Positions 29,565-39,415 of a stretch of DNA of 64,000 nucleotides are shown piece by piece. The stretch comes from Acinetobacter lanii (GTDB taxonomy: Bacteria > Pseudomonadota > Gammaproteobacteria > Pseudomonadales > Moraxellaceae): NCBI RefSeq assembly GCF_011578285.1, contig NZ_CP049916.1, positions 2,914,001 to 2,978,000 of the forward strand, in the 5' to 3' direction. The notes beneath the pieces were generated by a model that saw only the letters and a program-made list of their open reading frames with translations, was not told the origin of the DNA and ran no database searches. The first letter of the stretch is position 1. The number at the start of each line of letters is the position of its first letter. Made by a program: the position numbers and the translations under genes.

Positions 29565-30530
29565 TTAACCTTTTAATTCTGCAGATACGATGCCAAAGCC
29601 CGCAATCCACTCACTAATATCTTCATAGCAGTGAGTCGTCATCTCATACTCACCAATTTCATGCAATGCAGCAAATGCAGCCATCCAAGAACGGACTTCT
29701 TGACCACCACGACCACCATCACGACGAATCTCTGCTTCAGTCATGGCTTCAAGTGTTGCGAAATCTGCTTTGGCAAAGGTATTTAACAAAGCGCGATCCC
29801 AGTCTGCATTTAGAGGCACTGCCACTGAAGTATCCCCGGCAGCCAACTTTTGACCGACAGCAATAATTTTTGATTGACGTGCATGACGTGCTTCAGGTGT
29901 TGGGTAACGACCTGCAATCAAGAACTCTTCTACTTCAGGCGGTACTGCACCCATTTGAGGTGTCGGTGGATCATGTGACAGACCCCCTGTGCCTAAAACG
30001 AGGACACGTTCATTTTCAAGATTTAAAGACTTGATGAACTGACCGACTGCACGACCTAAGGCAATGGTACGCTTTGTGGTCGGCATTGGCGCGGCTGCAC
30101 CGTTAATAAATACAGGAATCGTTGGATAACGATCAAGCTCGCCACCACACAAGAAATGTAAGGGTTGCGTCACACCGTGATCTGCTTGCATACGATACGA
30201 GTATGCCACATCCACACCTTCATCCAATACACGACGTACTAACCCTAAAGCAGTGTCTTCAGGTACGTTAATGTGATCATTGTCTTTACCATAATCCCAG
30301 TCGCCTGCGGCTTTGGCACGAATACCCACGCAGAAACTTGGCATAAGGTCATAGAAGAAACCATTAAAATGGTCTGGACCAAAAGTAATGATCAACGTTG
30401 GATTATAGTCTTTAACTTCCTGCGCAAGTTTTGCAAACGCTTCACGAACCACCTGTTCTTTGCGTTTTTCTTGCGGTGAAGCAAATTCCATCAAAGGGCT
30501 GTGCGATGCACAAATCAGTTTAACGGCCAT
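29565..30530 (-). CDS. mhpB: 2,3-dihydroxyphenylpropionate 1,2-dioxygenase (MhpB-type)
   Basis: Cleaves the ring of 2,3-dihydroxyphenylpropionate (or the cinnamate analogue) next to the hydroxyls, forming 2-hydroxy-6-oxonona-2,4-diene-1,9-dioate. The 321 residues align with E. coli MhpB: SHSPL near the start, FGPDHFNGFFYDLMP (50-64), the acid-base histidines His118 (QADHG) and His186 (GGLSHDPPTP), and the closing EWIAGFG. It belongs to the LigB-type class III extradiol enzymes. This class is what ties the operon to arylpropionates rather than biphenyl or toluene, where class I enzymes are usual. Confidence 0.93.
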   Translation of the reverse strand: MAVKLICASHSPLMEFASPQEKRKEQVVREAFAKLAQEVKDYNPTLIITFGPDHFNGFFYDLMPSFCVGIRAKAAGDWDYGKDNDHINVPEDTALGLVRRVLDEGVDVAYSYRMQADHGVTQPLHFLCGGELDRYPTIPVFINGAAAPMPTTKRTIALGRAVGQFIKSLNLENERVLVLGTGGLSHDPPTPQMGAVPPEVEEFLIAGRYPTPEARHARQSKIIAVGQKLAAGDTSVAVPLNADWDRALLNTFAKADFATLEAMTEAEIRRDGGRGGQEVRSWMAAFAALHEIGEYEMTTHCYEDISEWIAGFGIVSAELKG

Positions 30531-30547
30531 GAATGACTCCCAAACAA

Positions 30548-30569
30548 ATGGCAGTCAAATGACTGCCAT
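30548..30569. repeat. Perfect 10-bp intercistronic dyad between hcaB and mhpB
   Basis: ATGGCAGTCA (30548-30557) and TGACTGCCAT (30560-30569) around two bases. In the minus-strand transcript it would be a hairpin followed by TTTGTTT, inside the only sizeable gap (63 nt) of the operon. Confidence 0.6.
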
Positions 30570-30593
30570 ATACATCCAATGTGTTTTTTGAGC

Positions 30594-31412
30594 TTAAATT
30601 TCGTCGAAGAAACCAGCACGAGGTTGGCGTAAGCCACGAATACCTAAACCACATTCAGCGTTAATTAAAACACCAGTCAGTGGACGATTATTGGCACGCG
30701 ATGCCAATAACACATAAGAACCTGTCATATCTTCAGGTTCAGGTAAGAAGTTCAATGGCATGCCACGCGCAATTTTCTCAGGATCACGAGCATCAAGTAA
30801 GCCAAGATTTTCTTGACCCAATGATGCTGCACCTTTGATATTGACATTCATACCCGATGGCGCAACGGCATTCACTCGTACTTTAGGCGCAAGTTCATAC
30901 GCCAATTCTTTCATGATGCCTACACCTGCATGTTTCGATGCAGTATAAACTGGACCACCACCTGCAGAATAAAGCGCAGAGTTTGACAGTGTGAAAATGA
31001 TTGAACCTTCAGACTTTACAAGCTCATCTAATGCAGCTTTAGCACCCAAAATTAGTGATTTGGTATTGATGCCCATGATTTCATCAAAGGCTTTTTCGAG
31101 CTGTTCGCCAGAGGTATTCACGATATCAGCATAGTGATCCCATATACCTGCATTACCCACGAAACAGTCGAGTTTACCAAAACGTTCTACAGTGGCTTTT
31201 ACTGCACGGACGTTGTCTTCATAGCTAGCTACATCACCTTCAATCGCAAGAACTTTACCACCAAAGTGTTCGTTCAATGCCTCGACTTTCGCTTTTGAAC
31301 GTTGAAGAACGGCAACCTGTGCACCCTCTTCCAAGAAACGCTCAACCAAAGCCCAACCTAGACCTGAACCACCACCTGTAATCAGTGCAACTTCGCCTTG
31401 TAGCCAACCCAT
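30594..31412 (-). CDS. hcaB: cis-dihydrodiol dehydrogenase (SDR)
   Basis: Oxidises the cis-dihydrodiol made by the dioxygenase to the catechol (2,3-dihydroxyphenylpropionate) with NAD+. The 272 residues show the short-chain dehydrogenase layout: cofactor motif TGGGSGLG (12-19), NAG (87-89), catalytic Ser143, Tyr156 and Lys160 (YTASK). The C-terminal region resembles HcaB and BphB. It starts 2 nt after the ferredoxin stop, implying translational coupling. Confidence 0.92.
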   Translation of the reverse strand: MGWLQGEVALITGGGSGLGWALVERFLEEGAQVAVLQRSKAKVEALNEHFGGKVLAIEGDVASYEDNVRAVKATVERFGKLDCFVGNAGIWDHYADIVNTSGEQLEKAFDEIMGINTKSLILGAKAALDELVKSEGSIIFTLSNSALYSAGGGPVYTASKHAGVGIMKELAYELAPKVRVNAVAPSGMNVNIKGAASLGQENLGLLDARDPEKIARGMPLNFLPEPEDMTGSYVLLASRANNRPLTGVLINAECGLGIRGLRQPRAGFFDEI

Positions 31413-31414
31413 GA

Positions 31415-31741
31415 TTACTCTCCTGCCATTTCTACAAACAATTGACCATCTTCAACAATCACTGGGAAAGTTTTGATTGGATCAGTTGCAGGTAGACATA
31501 ACGCTTCACCTGTTTTTAAGCAGAAACGTGCTGAATGTAATGGACATTCAACAGTACCGTCATCTTCAAGATAACCTTCAGACATTGAAGCATTACCATG
31601 ACTGCACTTGTCATTCATCGCGAAGAATTCACCGCCATTGTTGAAAACTGCAAGCGCATCGATACCGTTTACGCCGCAATCTACTTTAAGCGCTTCGCCT
31701 TCATCTAATTCATCAACTTGGCAAACAAAAATCTTATTCAT
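31415..31741 (-). CDS. hcaC: Rieske ferredoxin component of the dioxygenase
   Basis: A 108-residue [2Fe-2S] carrier. The Rieske ligands are Cys46-x-His48 (CSHG) and Cys66-x2-His69 (CPLH). It delivers electrons from the reductase to the alpha subunit. Its ATG overlaps the last base of the beta-subunit stop, so the proteins are probably made in balance. Confidence 0.94.
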   Translation of the reverse strand: MNKIFVCQVDELDEGEALKVDCGVNGIDALAVFNNGGEFFAMNDKCSHGNASMSEGYLEDDGTVECPLHSARFCLKTGEALCLPATDPIKTFPVIVEDGQLFVEMAGE

Positions 31742-32259
31742 TAGAAGAATACACTCAGGTTGTGTGAGTTATAAGTAGCTTGGTCAAGCGTGATCTTACG
31801 GTTAAAGATTTGGAAGCCTAAGCCATCTTCAACTTTGCGGATCTTGTCATGACGTTTACCACAGTAAATAACCACGTCTTTCTCTTTTTGCGTACGGTAC
31901 AACAGATAAGTCACGTACACGTCATATTCGCCTTCAACCTCAGTTGGCTCAACGATCACGTTGCTCACCATGTGAGTGGTACGTGATGGAGGCTCTTCAG
32001 CCCAAGCCATACCGGTTTCAAGACGCGCAACACGACGCTCTAAAAGATCTTTAGTATCGTTGAATACCCAAGTCGTAGGGGGTTCAACTGAACGACGACG
32101 GTCACGTGTTTGTGCGTTTGGTGTAGTACGTAGCGTATAAGAAATATCTTCCGCCAGTACCGCTAACCAATCACGGAATTTCCAGTCATCAAGTAGCTTT
32201 GCTTCTTTATAGAGAAACTGACTAATTTGATGATGAAGTTCTAAACTGATCTGACTCAT
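31741..32259 (-). CDS. hcaF: Ring-hydroxylating dioxygenase beta subunit
   Basis: A 172-residue structural subunit of the alpha3beta3 oxygenase, with the NTF2-like fold and the typical N-terminal segment around [20 protein letters not shown]. The overlap with the alpha gene is 4 nt (ATGA) and with the ferredoxin 1 nt. Confidence 0.93.
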   Translation of the reverse strand: MSQISLELHHQISQFLYKEAKLLDDWKFRDWLAVLAEDISYTLRTTPNAQTRDRRRSVEPPTTWVFNDTKDLLERRVARLETGMAWAEEPPSRTTHMVSNVIVEPTEVEGEYDVYVTYLLYRTQKEKDVVIYCGKRHDKIRKVEDGLGFQIFNRKITLDQATYNSHNLSVFF

Positions 32260-33623
32260 TTCATAAGCTCCTTCTCATATTCGTCAGCGGCTTTCTCTAC
32301 GTCTTCCCATTTTTCATGGATCAACAAATCTGCCCAACGGCGGTACATACCACGTGCTGCAGTTTCAGAGAAAATATAGTTGGTGATGCCAGGAATGCCA
32401 TCTTCACGAACTTTTTCGTTACCTAGACCCATTTCCATGATCAATTGGTTTTTACGCGCTTTATAACCACGTAAAACTTTTTGGATCTCGATCCAGTTTT
32501 CAGAGTCATCTTGCTCTAGGAAACCCGCTGGACCAAAGGCACGTGTTGCAGAACGTTCAAATGCTTCTTTCACTTCTTGTGATGCTTCAGCATCCGCAAT
32601 ACAGAATGCCCAAACTTCAGTTTTGTTTGGACCACGTGGGTGCCATACGCGAAGTGTTGCAGTACCGTTCAACCAAGACAATGTTGGGAACATGGTGTTA
32701 TGACCTGCAAGACGTAAAGCACGAACTTCGCCTAAACGCTCTTTCACTTCTTCGTAAGTTTCACGGAAGTAATTGGCTACTTCACCGTCTACCCATACGT
32801 TCGCATCTGGTTTTTCAGTAAAGAAGAAACCTGAACCATGACCACGTGAACCATATTGGATTGCGTCTTTCGCCGTTTCCCATACAGGACGTGCGGTTTG
32901 TGCAGCACCGAGTTTCTTAGATGCTTCGTCATCTGGTTTCGCGCCAAGCACTTGAATTGCAGATGCGTGAGAGAACAATGCGTGGTATTGGTCAGATGCA
33001 AACTGTTCCGCTGCAAATTTCCAGTTACACTCGATTTCCCACTTGTGCACACCACCAATAATTTCTGTACCACCTGGACGACGGTCTAAAACGCCATCTA
33101 AATACCAAGCGATGTCACCCATGTATTCTTCTAGATCAGGCGTGGTTTCATCCCAGCATCCGAAGACTAAGCCTTTGTATGTCGCAACACGGTTAACTTC
33201 AACCAGACCCCATTTCTCTTTACATGCACCTTGTGGGAATGCACGCTCTTCAAGTGGGATGTCTTTTAAAGAACCATCAACGCCGTATGACCAGCCGTGG
33301 TATGGGCAAGTAAATGCACGCGTATTACCACAGTCTGCAAAGCTCACGCGCATAGAGCGGTGGCGGCATTGGTTGAGTAATGCTTTAATCGATTTGTCTT
33401 TTTGACGCACCACGATGATCGGATCTTCACCCATATAGGTATTGAAGAAATCACCTGCTTTAGGAATTTGGCTTTCATGGCAGAGGAACAACCACGTACG
33501 CCCGAACACACGTTCAAGTTCTAATTCATAAAGATCTGGATCTGTATAAATAGAAGGCGAAATACGTCCATTTTGTGCATCGACTAAAGCGTCGATTTGC
33601 TGCACATCAATTTTTCCATTCAT
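32256..33623 (-). CDS. hcaE: 3-phenylpropionate/cinnamate dioxygenase alpha subunit
   Basis: The catalytic subunit that adds O2 to the aromatic ring to give the cis-2,3-dihydrodiol. The 455 residues carry the Rieske motif (Cys86, His88, Cys106, His109) and the mononuclear iron site His214 and His219 in [10 protein letters not shown], with bridging Asp211. The third iron ligand would be an Asp near residue 380. It is first in the operon, with GGAG 9 nt before ATG. The substrate call rests on the whole gene set (MhpB-type ring cleavage and HcaR-like regulator), not on this subunit alone. Confidence 0.9.
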   Translation of the reverse strand: MNGKIDVQQIDALVDAQNGRISPSIYTDPDLYELELERVFGRTWLFLCHESQIPKAGDFFNTYMGEDPIIVVRQKDKSIKALLNQCRHRSMRVSFADCGNTRAFTCPYHGWSYGVDGSLKDIPLEERAFPQGACKEKWGLVEVNRVATYKGLVFGCWDETTPDLEEYMGDIAWYLDGVLDRRPGGTEIIGGVHKWEIECNWKFAAEQFASDQYHALFSHASAIQVLGAKPDDEASKKLGAAQTARPVWETAKDAIQYGSRGHGSGFFFTEKPDANVWVDGEVANYFRETYEEVKERLGEVRALRLAGHNTMFPTLSWLNGTATLRVWHPRGPNKTEVWAFCIADAEASQEVKEAFERSATRAFGPAGFLEQDDSENWIEIQKVLRGYKARKNQLIMEMGLGNEKVREDGIPGITNYIFSETAARGMYRRWADLLIHEKWEDVEKAADEYEKELMK

Positions 33624-33902
33624 GAAAGCTCTCCTGCGACAAACGTGGGGTCACAAACAAATTGATTTAACTTGCACGATAATCGCTGTTCAGGGCTATG
33701 CTAAGGAAATATTTATTTTGTTTTAATTAAGATGTTTTAGAACTTACTCAAGCAGGTTTTGGCATTTCTTATAACATATGAAGTCAAGCAAACCATTTAT
33801 TTTCTAAATACCACATCCATCTTCACCTCTGAGTTGTTTATGCTTTATACTCGAGTGATTACAAAGTAATACATATTTTGGATTACTGCTTGGACGAGTT
33901 AT
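33624..33902. promoter_or_regulatory. Divergent hcaE-hcaR control region
   Basis: About 280 bp of AT-rich DNA. Candidate LysR-type sites are the interrupted dyad TTC-N11-GAA around 33767-33783 and the palindrome ATTACAAAGTAAT (33858-33870), 32 bp before the hcaR start. No near-consensus promoter was found, as expected for an activator-dependent promoter. Confidence 0.5.
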
Positions 33903-34826
33903 ATGGAATTACGACACCTAAGATACTTTATTACCGTTGCCGAAGAACTGAACTTCAGTAAAGCTGCACTGAAACTTTATACTGCACAGCCCTCACTCAG
34001 CCAACAGATTAAAGATCTTGAAGAGGATGTTGGCGTTCGATTACTCAACCGCACCAAACGTAAAGTCGAACTGACTGAAGAAGGTGCAGTGTTCCTTGAA
34101 CAAGCCCGTTTAACCTTAGCCCAAGCAGATAAAGCCGTGGCCATGGCACGTCAAGTGTCGAAAGCCAAACAGCAATTGCTGCGTATTGGCTTTGTGCCTG
34201 TGGCAGAAATGAAAGTCTTTCCTTTCGTTTTACCGAACTTACGTGTGCAAAGTCCAGAGCTGACCATTGAGTTGCTGAGCTTAAACAATACCGATCAAAT
34301 GCGCGGCTTAAAGAAAGGTGAAATTGACATTACCTTTACCCGCAACAATTTTCACAATGAAGAAATCGAAAGTAAGTTCGTTTTACGTGAACCTTTGATC
34401 TTTTTATTGCCCAAAGATCATCCTTTGGCGAAATATGAACGTATTCCGGTTAAAGCATTAAATGGCATTGACTTCATTATTCCCTCTGAAGTGCAATCGA
34501 AGACCCTACATGACACCATTTTGGACTTTACCAAAGCCCATAATGTTGAACTGAATGTGGTACAGAAAGCCGATAACATTTTATTTAACATTAACACCAT
34601 TGGTATGGGACTCGGTTGCACCATCTTGCCGGGCTACATTGCACCGCTCACCATGAACAACACCGTGATTCGTTCACTCGATGTAGAGTTGCCTTCACTG
34701 GATTTGTATGTGAGTTACCGTAAAAATTCTAAATCCCACGCGGTGCAAAAATTTATCGAGCTGCTCACCAAGATTTTTTACCTCGATATCAATCGCACAG
34801 ATGAGCGAAAAATAACCGATCAATAA
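33903..34826 (+). CDS. hcaR: HcaR-like LysR regulator
   Basis: A 307-residue LysR protein. The helix-turn-helix N-terminus MELRHLRYFITVAEELNFSK and the later IGFVPVAEM and NTIGMGLGCTILPGY segments resemble E. coli HcaR closely. HcaR activates the hca operon in response to phenylpropionate or cinnamate. The gene is divergent from the alpha-subunit gene and is the only regulator in the island. It may therefore also control mhpC, the porin and mhpDFE (inference). A long hairpin terminator follows. Confidence 0.88.
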   Translation: MELRHLRYFITVAEELNFSKAALKLYTAQPSLSQQIKDLEEDVGVRLLNRTKRKVELTEEGAVFLEQARLTLAQADKAVAMARQVSKAKQQLLRIGFVPVAEMKVFPFVLPNLRVQSPELTIELLSLNNTDQMRGLKKGEIDITFTRNNFHNEEIESKFVLREPLIFLLPKDHPLAKYERIPVKALNGIDFIIPSEVQSKTLHDTILDFTKAHNVELNVVQKADNILFNINTIGMGLGCTILPGYIAPLTMNNTVIRSLDVELPSLDLYVSYRKNSKSHAVQKFIELLTKIFYLDINRTDERKITDQ

Positions 34827-34834
34827 CTGTCATA

Positions 34835-34874
34835 TTTTTCACCATTATTTTTTACCTAAATAATGGTGGAAAAT
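34835..34874 (+). terminator. Intrinsic terminator of hcaR
   Basis: Arms of 16 nt with one G-T pair (TTTTTCACCATTATTT and AAATAATGGTGGAAAA), followed by TTTTA. Confidence 0.8.
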
Positions 34875-35463
34875 TTTACCGATTTGACACTGAGCAAAAA
34901 AAATAAATCAAGTGCTTTCGCTTGCCTTTTATCGAAATTTATCTGCTTTCAGATCAATTAAAAAATAACCAATCAGTCAGCTTTTGCTTTTTTTTCCACA
35001 ATTACCACTTAAGTCTAATACAGGCTTTTTGGCTCAAATTTTCATATATTGATTTTTACGCTTAATTTGTTCTTTATAAAACAATGATTTTCCAACATTA
35101 AATGGTGACATATTCTAAAAACAGCCATTAAAACAGCACTTTCTCTAGTTCAATTCAGCCCAAAATTGATCACATATTCGACTTTTGCATGATATAGAAC
35201 GTTCAAACTCACGCTTAGATGCTTTGCTTCTACGTTCAATTAATCGTTTTAAGCGCTAAAAAATAAGACAAAATTCACGCATTGTTCATTCATTCAACCT
35301 GATTCAATACGGTTAAAGAATGCTTAGATCTAAACATGAAAATTTGAGTTTTGAGAATCAATCATTCTCTTATAGTAGCTGCCTTGCTTAGGTCAATTTT
35401 TTATCCATTTTAGATTTCAGCTGGACTTTTGAATCGAACCATTTTCAATCACAAAAACAAGTC
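34875..35463. other. Long AT-rich gap between hcaR and mhpC
   Basis: Nearly 600 bp without an open frame, known RNA or strong repeat that I can support. It separates the dioxygenase block from the hydrolase and may mark a joining point of two gene sets. Confidence 0.4.
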
Positions 35464-35498
35464 GCAAAAAAAGGGATGGTCAATGCCATCCCTTTTGC
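35464..35498 (-). terminator. Intrinsic terminator of mhpC-like gene
   Basis: AAAAGGGATGG (35469-35479) and CCATCCCTTTT (35486-35496). On the minus strand the T-run follows. Confidence 0.85.
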
Positions 35499-35525
35499 GT
35501 ATTACTCAATCTTGAACAGATCGAA

Positions 35526-36383
35526 TTAAACACCACGCGCGTTTAAGTAGTTCTTAATCACAGTATTGAATTCTTCGGCTTTTTCCACTTGAGACCAGTG
35601 ACCACATTGGCTAAAGATGTGTGCATCAGCATGTGGTACTACATTTAAAATATCCCAAGTACGTGAAACCGGAATCACCACGTCTTGTGTACCATGGATT
35701 AACAGTACAGGAACTTTAATCTCTTTCATTTTTTCGAAATCAAGAGGGAATTCGAAACGGTCGCGGTCACGCGCGCCGACAACATCCATCAAACGGTTTG
35801 AAGCATAGTCATTGGCAGCAGAAGCAAAACGAACTTTAACCAATTCATCAGTGATCAAATCTTTATTCACAACGAACATCGAAAGGGTTTTCTTGATGCC
35901 TTCTTCAGTCAAAACAGGGTTTGCGTGAGCTTTAAGCGCAGCCGTTTGTTTGGCACCACCCGTACCCATTGAAATAATACCGAGTACACGTTCAGGGTAA
36001 TCTAACGCCATTTGAAACGCCAACCAGCCACCCAAAGAGTTACCCACTAACCAGGTTTTTTCAATGCCCATTGCATCTAAAGTACGGACCGCATGATCCA
36101 CCCATGCACGGATCCCATAAGCCGTACCTGGCGCAACAACAGTTTGACCATAACCAATGGTGTCGATTGCGATACAACGTGCTTGCTCACCAATTTGTGG
36201 CAAGTTTAACCACCAGTTCGCCGCTGCAGATACGCCAGTACCTGAACCATGTAAAAATAGGATTGGGGTACCTTCACCAATTTCATGGTAATGGGTTAAC
36301 TCACCTTCAGCCGTTTCAATCCATTTGTCTTCTAAGCCAAAAAATGAATCGGTTGTGTATTCTGGAATTTGAACAGTGCTCAT
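35526..36383 (-). CDS. mhpC: 2-hydroxy-6-oxonona-2,4-dienedioate hydrolase (MhpC-like)
   Basis: Hydrolyses the meta-cleavage product to 2-hydroxypenta-2,4-dienoate plus succinate (or fumarate in the cinnamate branch). The 285-residue alpha/beta-hydrolase has nucleophile Ser116 (VGNSLGGW), acid Asp234 (GTQDVVIP) and base His262 (CGHWSQVEKAEEF), plus the oxyanion segment HGSGTGVSA. It is its own transcription unit, with a terminator, in the same direction as the dioxygenase operon. Confidence 0.9.
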   Translation of the reverse strand: MSTVQIPEYTTDSFFGLEDKWIETAEGELTHYHEIGEGTPILFLHGSGTGVSAAANWWLNLPQIGEQARCIAIDTIGYGQTVVAPGTAYGIRAWVDHAVRTLDAMGIEKTWLVGNSLGGWLAFQMALDYPERVLGIISMGTGGAKQTAALKAHANPVLTEEGIKKTLSMFVVNKDLITDELVKVRFASAANDYASNRLMDVVGARDRDRFEFPLDFEKMKEIKVPVLLIHGTQDVVIPVSRTWDILNVVPHADAHIFSQCGHWSQVEKAEEFNTVIKNYLNARGV

Positions 36384-36627
36384 ACTTACTCCTGGTACAG
36401 CGCAAAACCATGGTTAACACAAGGTTCAAACCACAGCGACAATGTAAAAAATATATCCACTTCTGTGCTTAATATTACCTGTTCAAGCCTGACAATCTCA
36501 TACTTAATAACGATGATAAACAACAAAAAACCGATAATTTAAAACATTGCTTTAACTTCACTATAAATCTTGGATGAAGCGCAATCTTGAATGAAGCACA
36601 ATCTCGGGTGAACAAAAAAATCAGCAT

Positions 36628-36658
36628 AAAAAAAGTGCCTGAGAGTCAGGCACTTTTT
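36628..36658 (-). terminator. Intrinsic terminator of the porin gene
   Basis: AAAAAGTGCCTGA/TCAGGCACTTTTT with a tiny loop. The T-run lies on the minus strand, 15 nt beyond the stop. Confidence 0.88.
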
Positions 36659-36673
36659 AAAGCGATTGTTTCT

Positions 36674-37966
36674 TTAGAAGGTATGGGTGTAGCTGGTCGT
36701 CACGCGATACTCGGTGACATCACCAAAGTTTTCAACATTGGCATAGTCAACATTGATGTATTTTAATTGAAGCCCTAAGCCTTTTAGTTTTCCCTCAGGT
36801 TTGACATAGTTAATCACCACATCGACTTCATCTTCTTTACCCGAGGTGTAATTGCCATTTAAACCATTGTTATCAATGTTCCAACCATCATAATATTTAA
36901 CTGAAGCGCTTAAACCTTTGATTCCGGCATCTGCAAAATCATAGGTATAACCCAAACTCCAAGACTTTTCATCTTTACGTACAAAAGCTGCCACTGACCA
37001 ATTGGATAAATATGGCTGCGGCACCCACCCTGCAATAGATGGGAAATAGGGTGCATCCAAGGTATGTTCACCAAACATTTGTTGATACCCAAACTCCAGC
37101 ATATGCGGACCGTGCGTCCAATCGAACTTAAATGAAACTGCTTGGTTATCAATCTCATTAAACATGGCATCGCCGGCTTCACGGTTATCAAAATAATGGA
37201 CATGGCTGGCAATTTTATTTTTGGCATCCAGTTGTTTCTTATAATCCACACCCAAATAATTTTGGCGATAGATATCTCGCATCTCACCATAGAAATAGCT
37301 TAAGGCGATATTTTTCGTCAACTGATGATCAATTCCCGCGACATACATGCCATCACTTCTTTTGTCATCTTTAACGGCCACTTCATTTGGCCATAAAGTG
37401 AAATCATCAAATTGATTGTTATAACGGGCATTGATGCTCCATAAATAACCCAAAGTGACTTTGGTGTTTTTAATATCTTTTGATTCTAGCCACGCCCCTT
37501 CATAACTGGTGATCAATTGACGTGATGGGTCAAAGTACACAATCGGGGTCATGGGGAAAATTTCACCGACACGTAACTCTGTTTCAGACACTTTGGCTTT
37601 TAAGGTCACCCCCCATTTACCAAAGTCGTCTTGCTGTTTGTGTGTAGTATAGTTATAGGGCAAAACATAATCTGCATTACTGCGCTCACCATCTAAACGC
37701 CAAGCGTATTGTGCAGTGGCATCAAGACCCAGTTTTAACGGTCCAAATTCGGCATAGCCTGATTTGGCAGAGAATAAAGCCCCTTGGGTCCAACTGCCGT
37801 AATCCTGCATTTGCCCTGCTTTTAACTCATCGACTTCATGGACGTAATAAAAATTTTTCAGTTGCAGTTGTACTTTACTGTCGTCAATGAAGCCAGCAGA
37901 GGCATTGGAGTTGGCTAATGCTACGGATGCAGCACACAATAATAAAGAGAGAGATTGACGACGCAC
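36674..37966 (-). CDS. OprD-family outer-membrane porin
   Basis: A 430-residue protein with a signal peptide (about residues 1-24, cleaved near ASA-GF) and the OprD-family layout. FIDDSKVQLQLKNFYY opens the first strand, amphipathic beta-strands follow, and an aromatic C-terminal residue ends the barrel (SYTHTF). OprD/OpdK-type porins take up small carboxylates. Its place between mhpC and mhpE suggests uptake of the aromatic acid degraded here. No inner-membrane permease is encoded in the island. Confidence 0.88.
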   Translation of the reverse strand: MRRQSLSLLLCAASVALANSNASAGFIDDSKVQLQLKNFYYVHEVDELKAGQMQDYGSWTQGALFSAKSGYAEFGPLKLGLDATAQYAWRLDGERSNADYVLPYNYTTHKQQDDFGKWGVTLKAKVSETELRVGEIFPMTPIVYFDPSRQLITSYEGAWLESKDIKNTKVTLGYLWSINARYNNQFDDFTLWPNEVAVKDDKRSDGMYVAGIDHQLTKNIALSYFYGEMRDIYRQNYLGVDYKKQLDAKNKIASHVHYFDNREAGDAMFNEIDNQAVSFKFDWTHGPHMLEFGYQQMFGEHTLDAPYFPSIAGWVPQPYLSNWSVAAFVRKDEKSWSLGYTYDFADAGIKGLSASVKYYDGWNIDNNGLNGNYTSGKEDEVDVVINYVKPEGKLKGLGLQLKYINVDYANVENFGDVTEYRVTTSYTHTF

Positions 37967-38333
37967 GGATGTAATTCCCCTACATTCGATTTAAGCATGC
38001 AGTCATCATGTAAAAAAATGTAAGCACAAAACATCCGACTTGAGTCTTAATTATTCTTTTCAAATGAGAATGCTTTAAAAAAGCTCAAAAATTCAGCAAA
38101 ATATTTATATTTATTAACGATAAACAAAAAAATCTTCCGAATGAAACTTTAAATCTAAGTGCTTGTTCTCCAGTTTATTTTCGACAAATAAATGGGCTTT
38201 TTTGAAAAGCAGATTTTGATTGATATGTTTTTTGTTTAAGCGATGATGAAAACTCTTTTTAAAGAAACAACAACATAGACCTAAATTGTCTTATATCATT
38301 GTTTTTAAATATTAAAATATGGACTTTAGGCAT
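37967..38333. other. AT-rich intergenic region upstream of the porin gene
   Basis: About 370 bp with no supported gene. The porin promoter should lie at its left side. Nothing else is recognised. Confidence 0.4.
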
Positions 38334-38363
38334 AAAAAAGCACCCAAACTGGGTGCTTTTTTC
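38334..38363 (-). terminator. Intrinsic terminator of the mhpDFE operon
   Basis: Perfect AAAAAAGCACCCA/TGGGTGCTTTTTT around AAC. On the minus strand it follows the mhpE stop by 22 nt. Confidence 0.9.
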
Positions 38364-38385
38364 AAATCAGATGAACACTTAAGGC

Positions 38386-39405
38386 TTAAGCATTCATTTC
38401 TTTGGCTTTAGACATGGTCAATGCCAAGTCTTCGATCATATCTTCTTGACCGCCCACCGTACCACGGCGACCGAGTTCAAGTAGGATTTCACGTGCAGAT
38501 ACGCCATATTTCGCTTCAGCACGTTTAGCAAACAATAGGAATGAAGAATACACACCTGCATAACCTAAAGTTGCCGCATCACGATCCGCACGAATTGGGT
38601 TGTGCATCATTGGAATCACAAGATCCTCAGCAACGTCTTGGACTTTAAACAAGTCTACACCGGTTTCCATTTGCATACGATTCGCCACCGCAACAAACAA
38701 TTCAAGTGGTGTATTCCCTGCGCCTGCACCTAAACCTGCAGAAGCTAAATCGACACGAATCGCACCCGCTTCAACAGCAGCAACGGTATTGGCAACACCC
38801 ATACCTAAGTTATGGTGACCATGGAAACCGATTTCGATGTTTGAATCAAAGTGTTGACGTAAAGCACCGACACGGTCTTTCACATCTTGTGGCAACATAT
38901 AACCCGCAGAATCCGTCACATAAATACAGTTTGCACCGTAAGACACCATCTTTTTCGCTTCTTCAAGCAAACGTTCAGGAGACGCCATGTGTGCCATCAT
39001 TAAGAAGCCCACAGTGTCCATATCTAATTTACGTGCAGCGGTAATGTGCTGTTCAGAGCAGTCTGCTTCAGTTGAATGCGTCGCAACACGAATCGTTGAC
39101 ACACCAATTTCGTGTGCCATTTTTAAATGGTCAACCGTACCGATACCAGGAAGTAACAATGCAGTCACTTTGGCATTTTTCATACGTGGCACAACAGCAG
39201 ACAAGTATTCTTCATCTGTCGCAGCAGCAAAACCATAGTTCACTGAGTTACCACCTAAACCATCACCATGGGTCACCTCAATTAAGGGCACACCTGCATC
39301 ATCTAATGCAGTTGAAATGGCAATCATTTGCTCAACTGTGGTTTGATGGCGCTGCGGGTGCATACCATCACGTAGTGTCATATCATTAATAATCACTTTA
39401 GACAT
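38386..39405 (-). CDS. mhpE: 4-hydroxy-2-oxovalerate aldolase
   Basis: Cleaves 4-hydroxy-2-oxopentanoate to pyruvate and acetaldehyde, working in complex with MhpF. The 339 residues show the DRE-TIM aldolase start [14 protein letters not shown] (8-21), the metal-binding [11 protein letters not shown] near residue 200, and the C-terminal communication domain. It is last in the mhpD-mhpF-mhpE unit, 10 nt after mhpF, which fits channelling of toxic acetaldehyde between the two proteins. Confidence 0.95.
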   Translation of the reverse strand: MSKVIINDMTLRDGMHPQRHQTTVEQMIAISTALDDAGVPLIEVTHGDGLGGNSVNYGFAAATDEEYLSAVVPRMKNAKVTALLLPGIGTVDHLKMAHEIGVSTIRVATHSTEADCSEQHITAARKLDMDTVGFLMMAHMASPERLLEEAKKMVSYGANCIYVTDSAGYMLPQDVKDRVGALRQHFDSNIEIGFHGHHNLGMGVANTVAAVEAGAIRVDLASAGLGAGAGNTPLELFVAVANRMQMETGVDLFKVQDVAEDLVIPMMHNPIRADRDAATLGYAGVYSSFLLFAKRAEAKYGVSAREILLELGRRGTVGGQEDMIEDLALTMSKAKEMNA

Positions 39406-39415
39406 GGTCTGCTCC

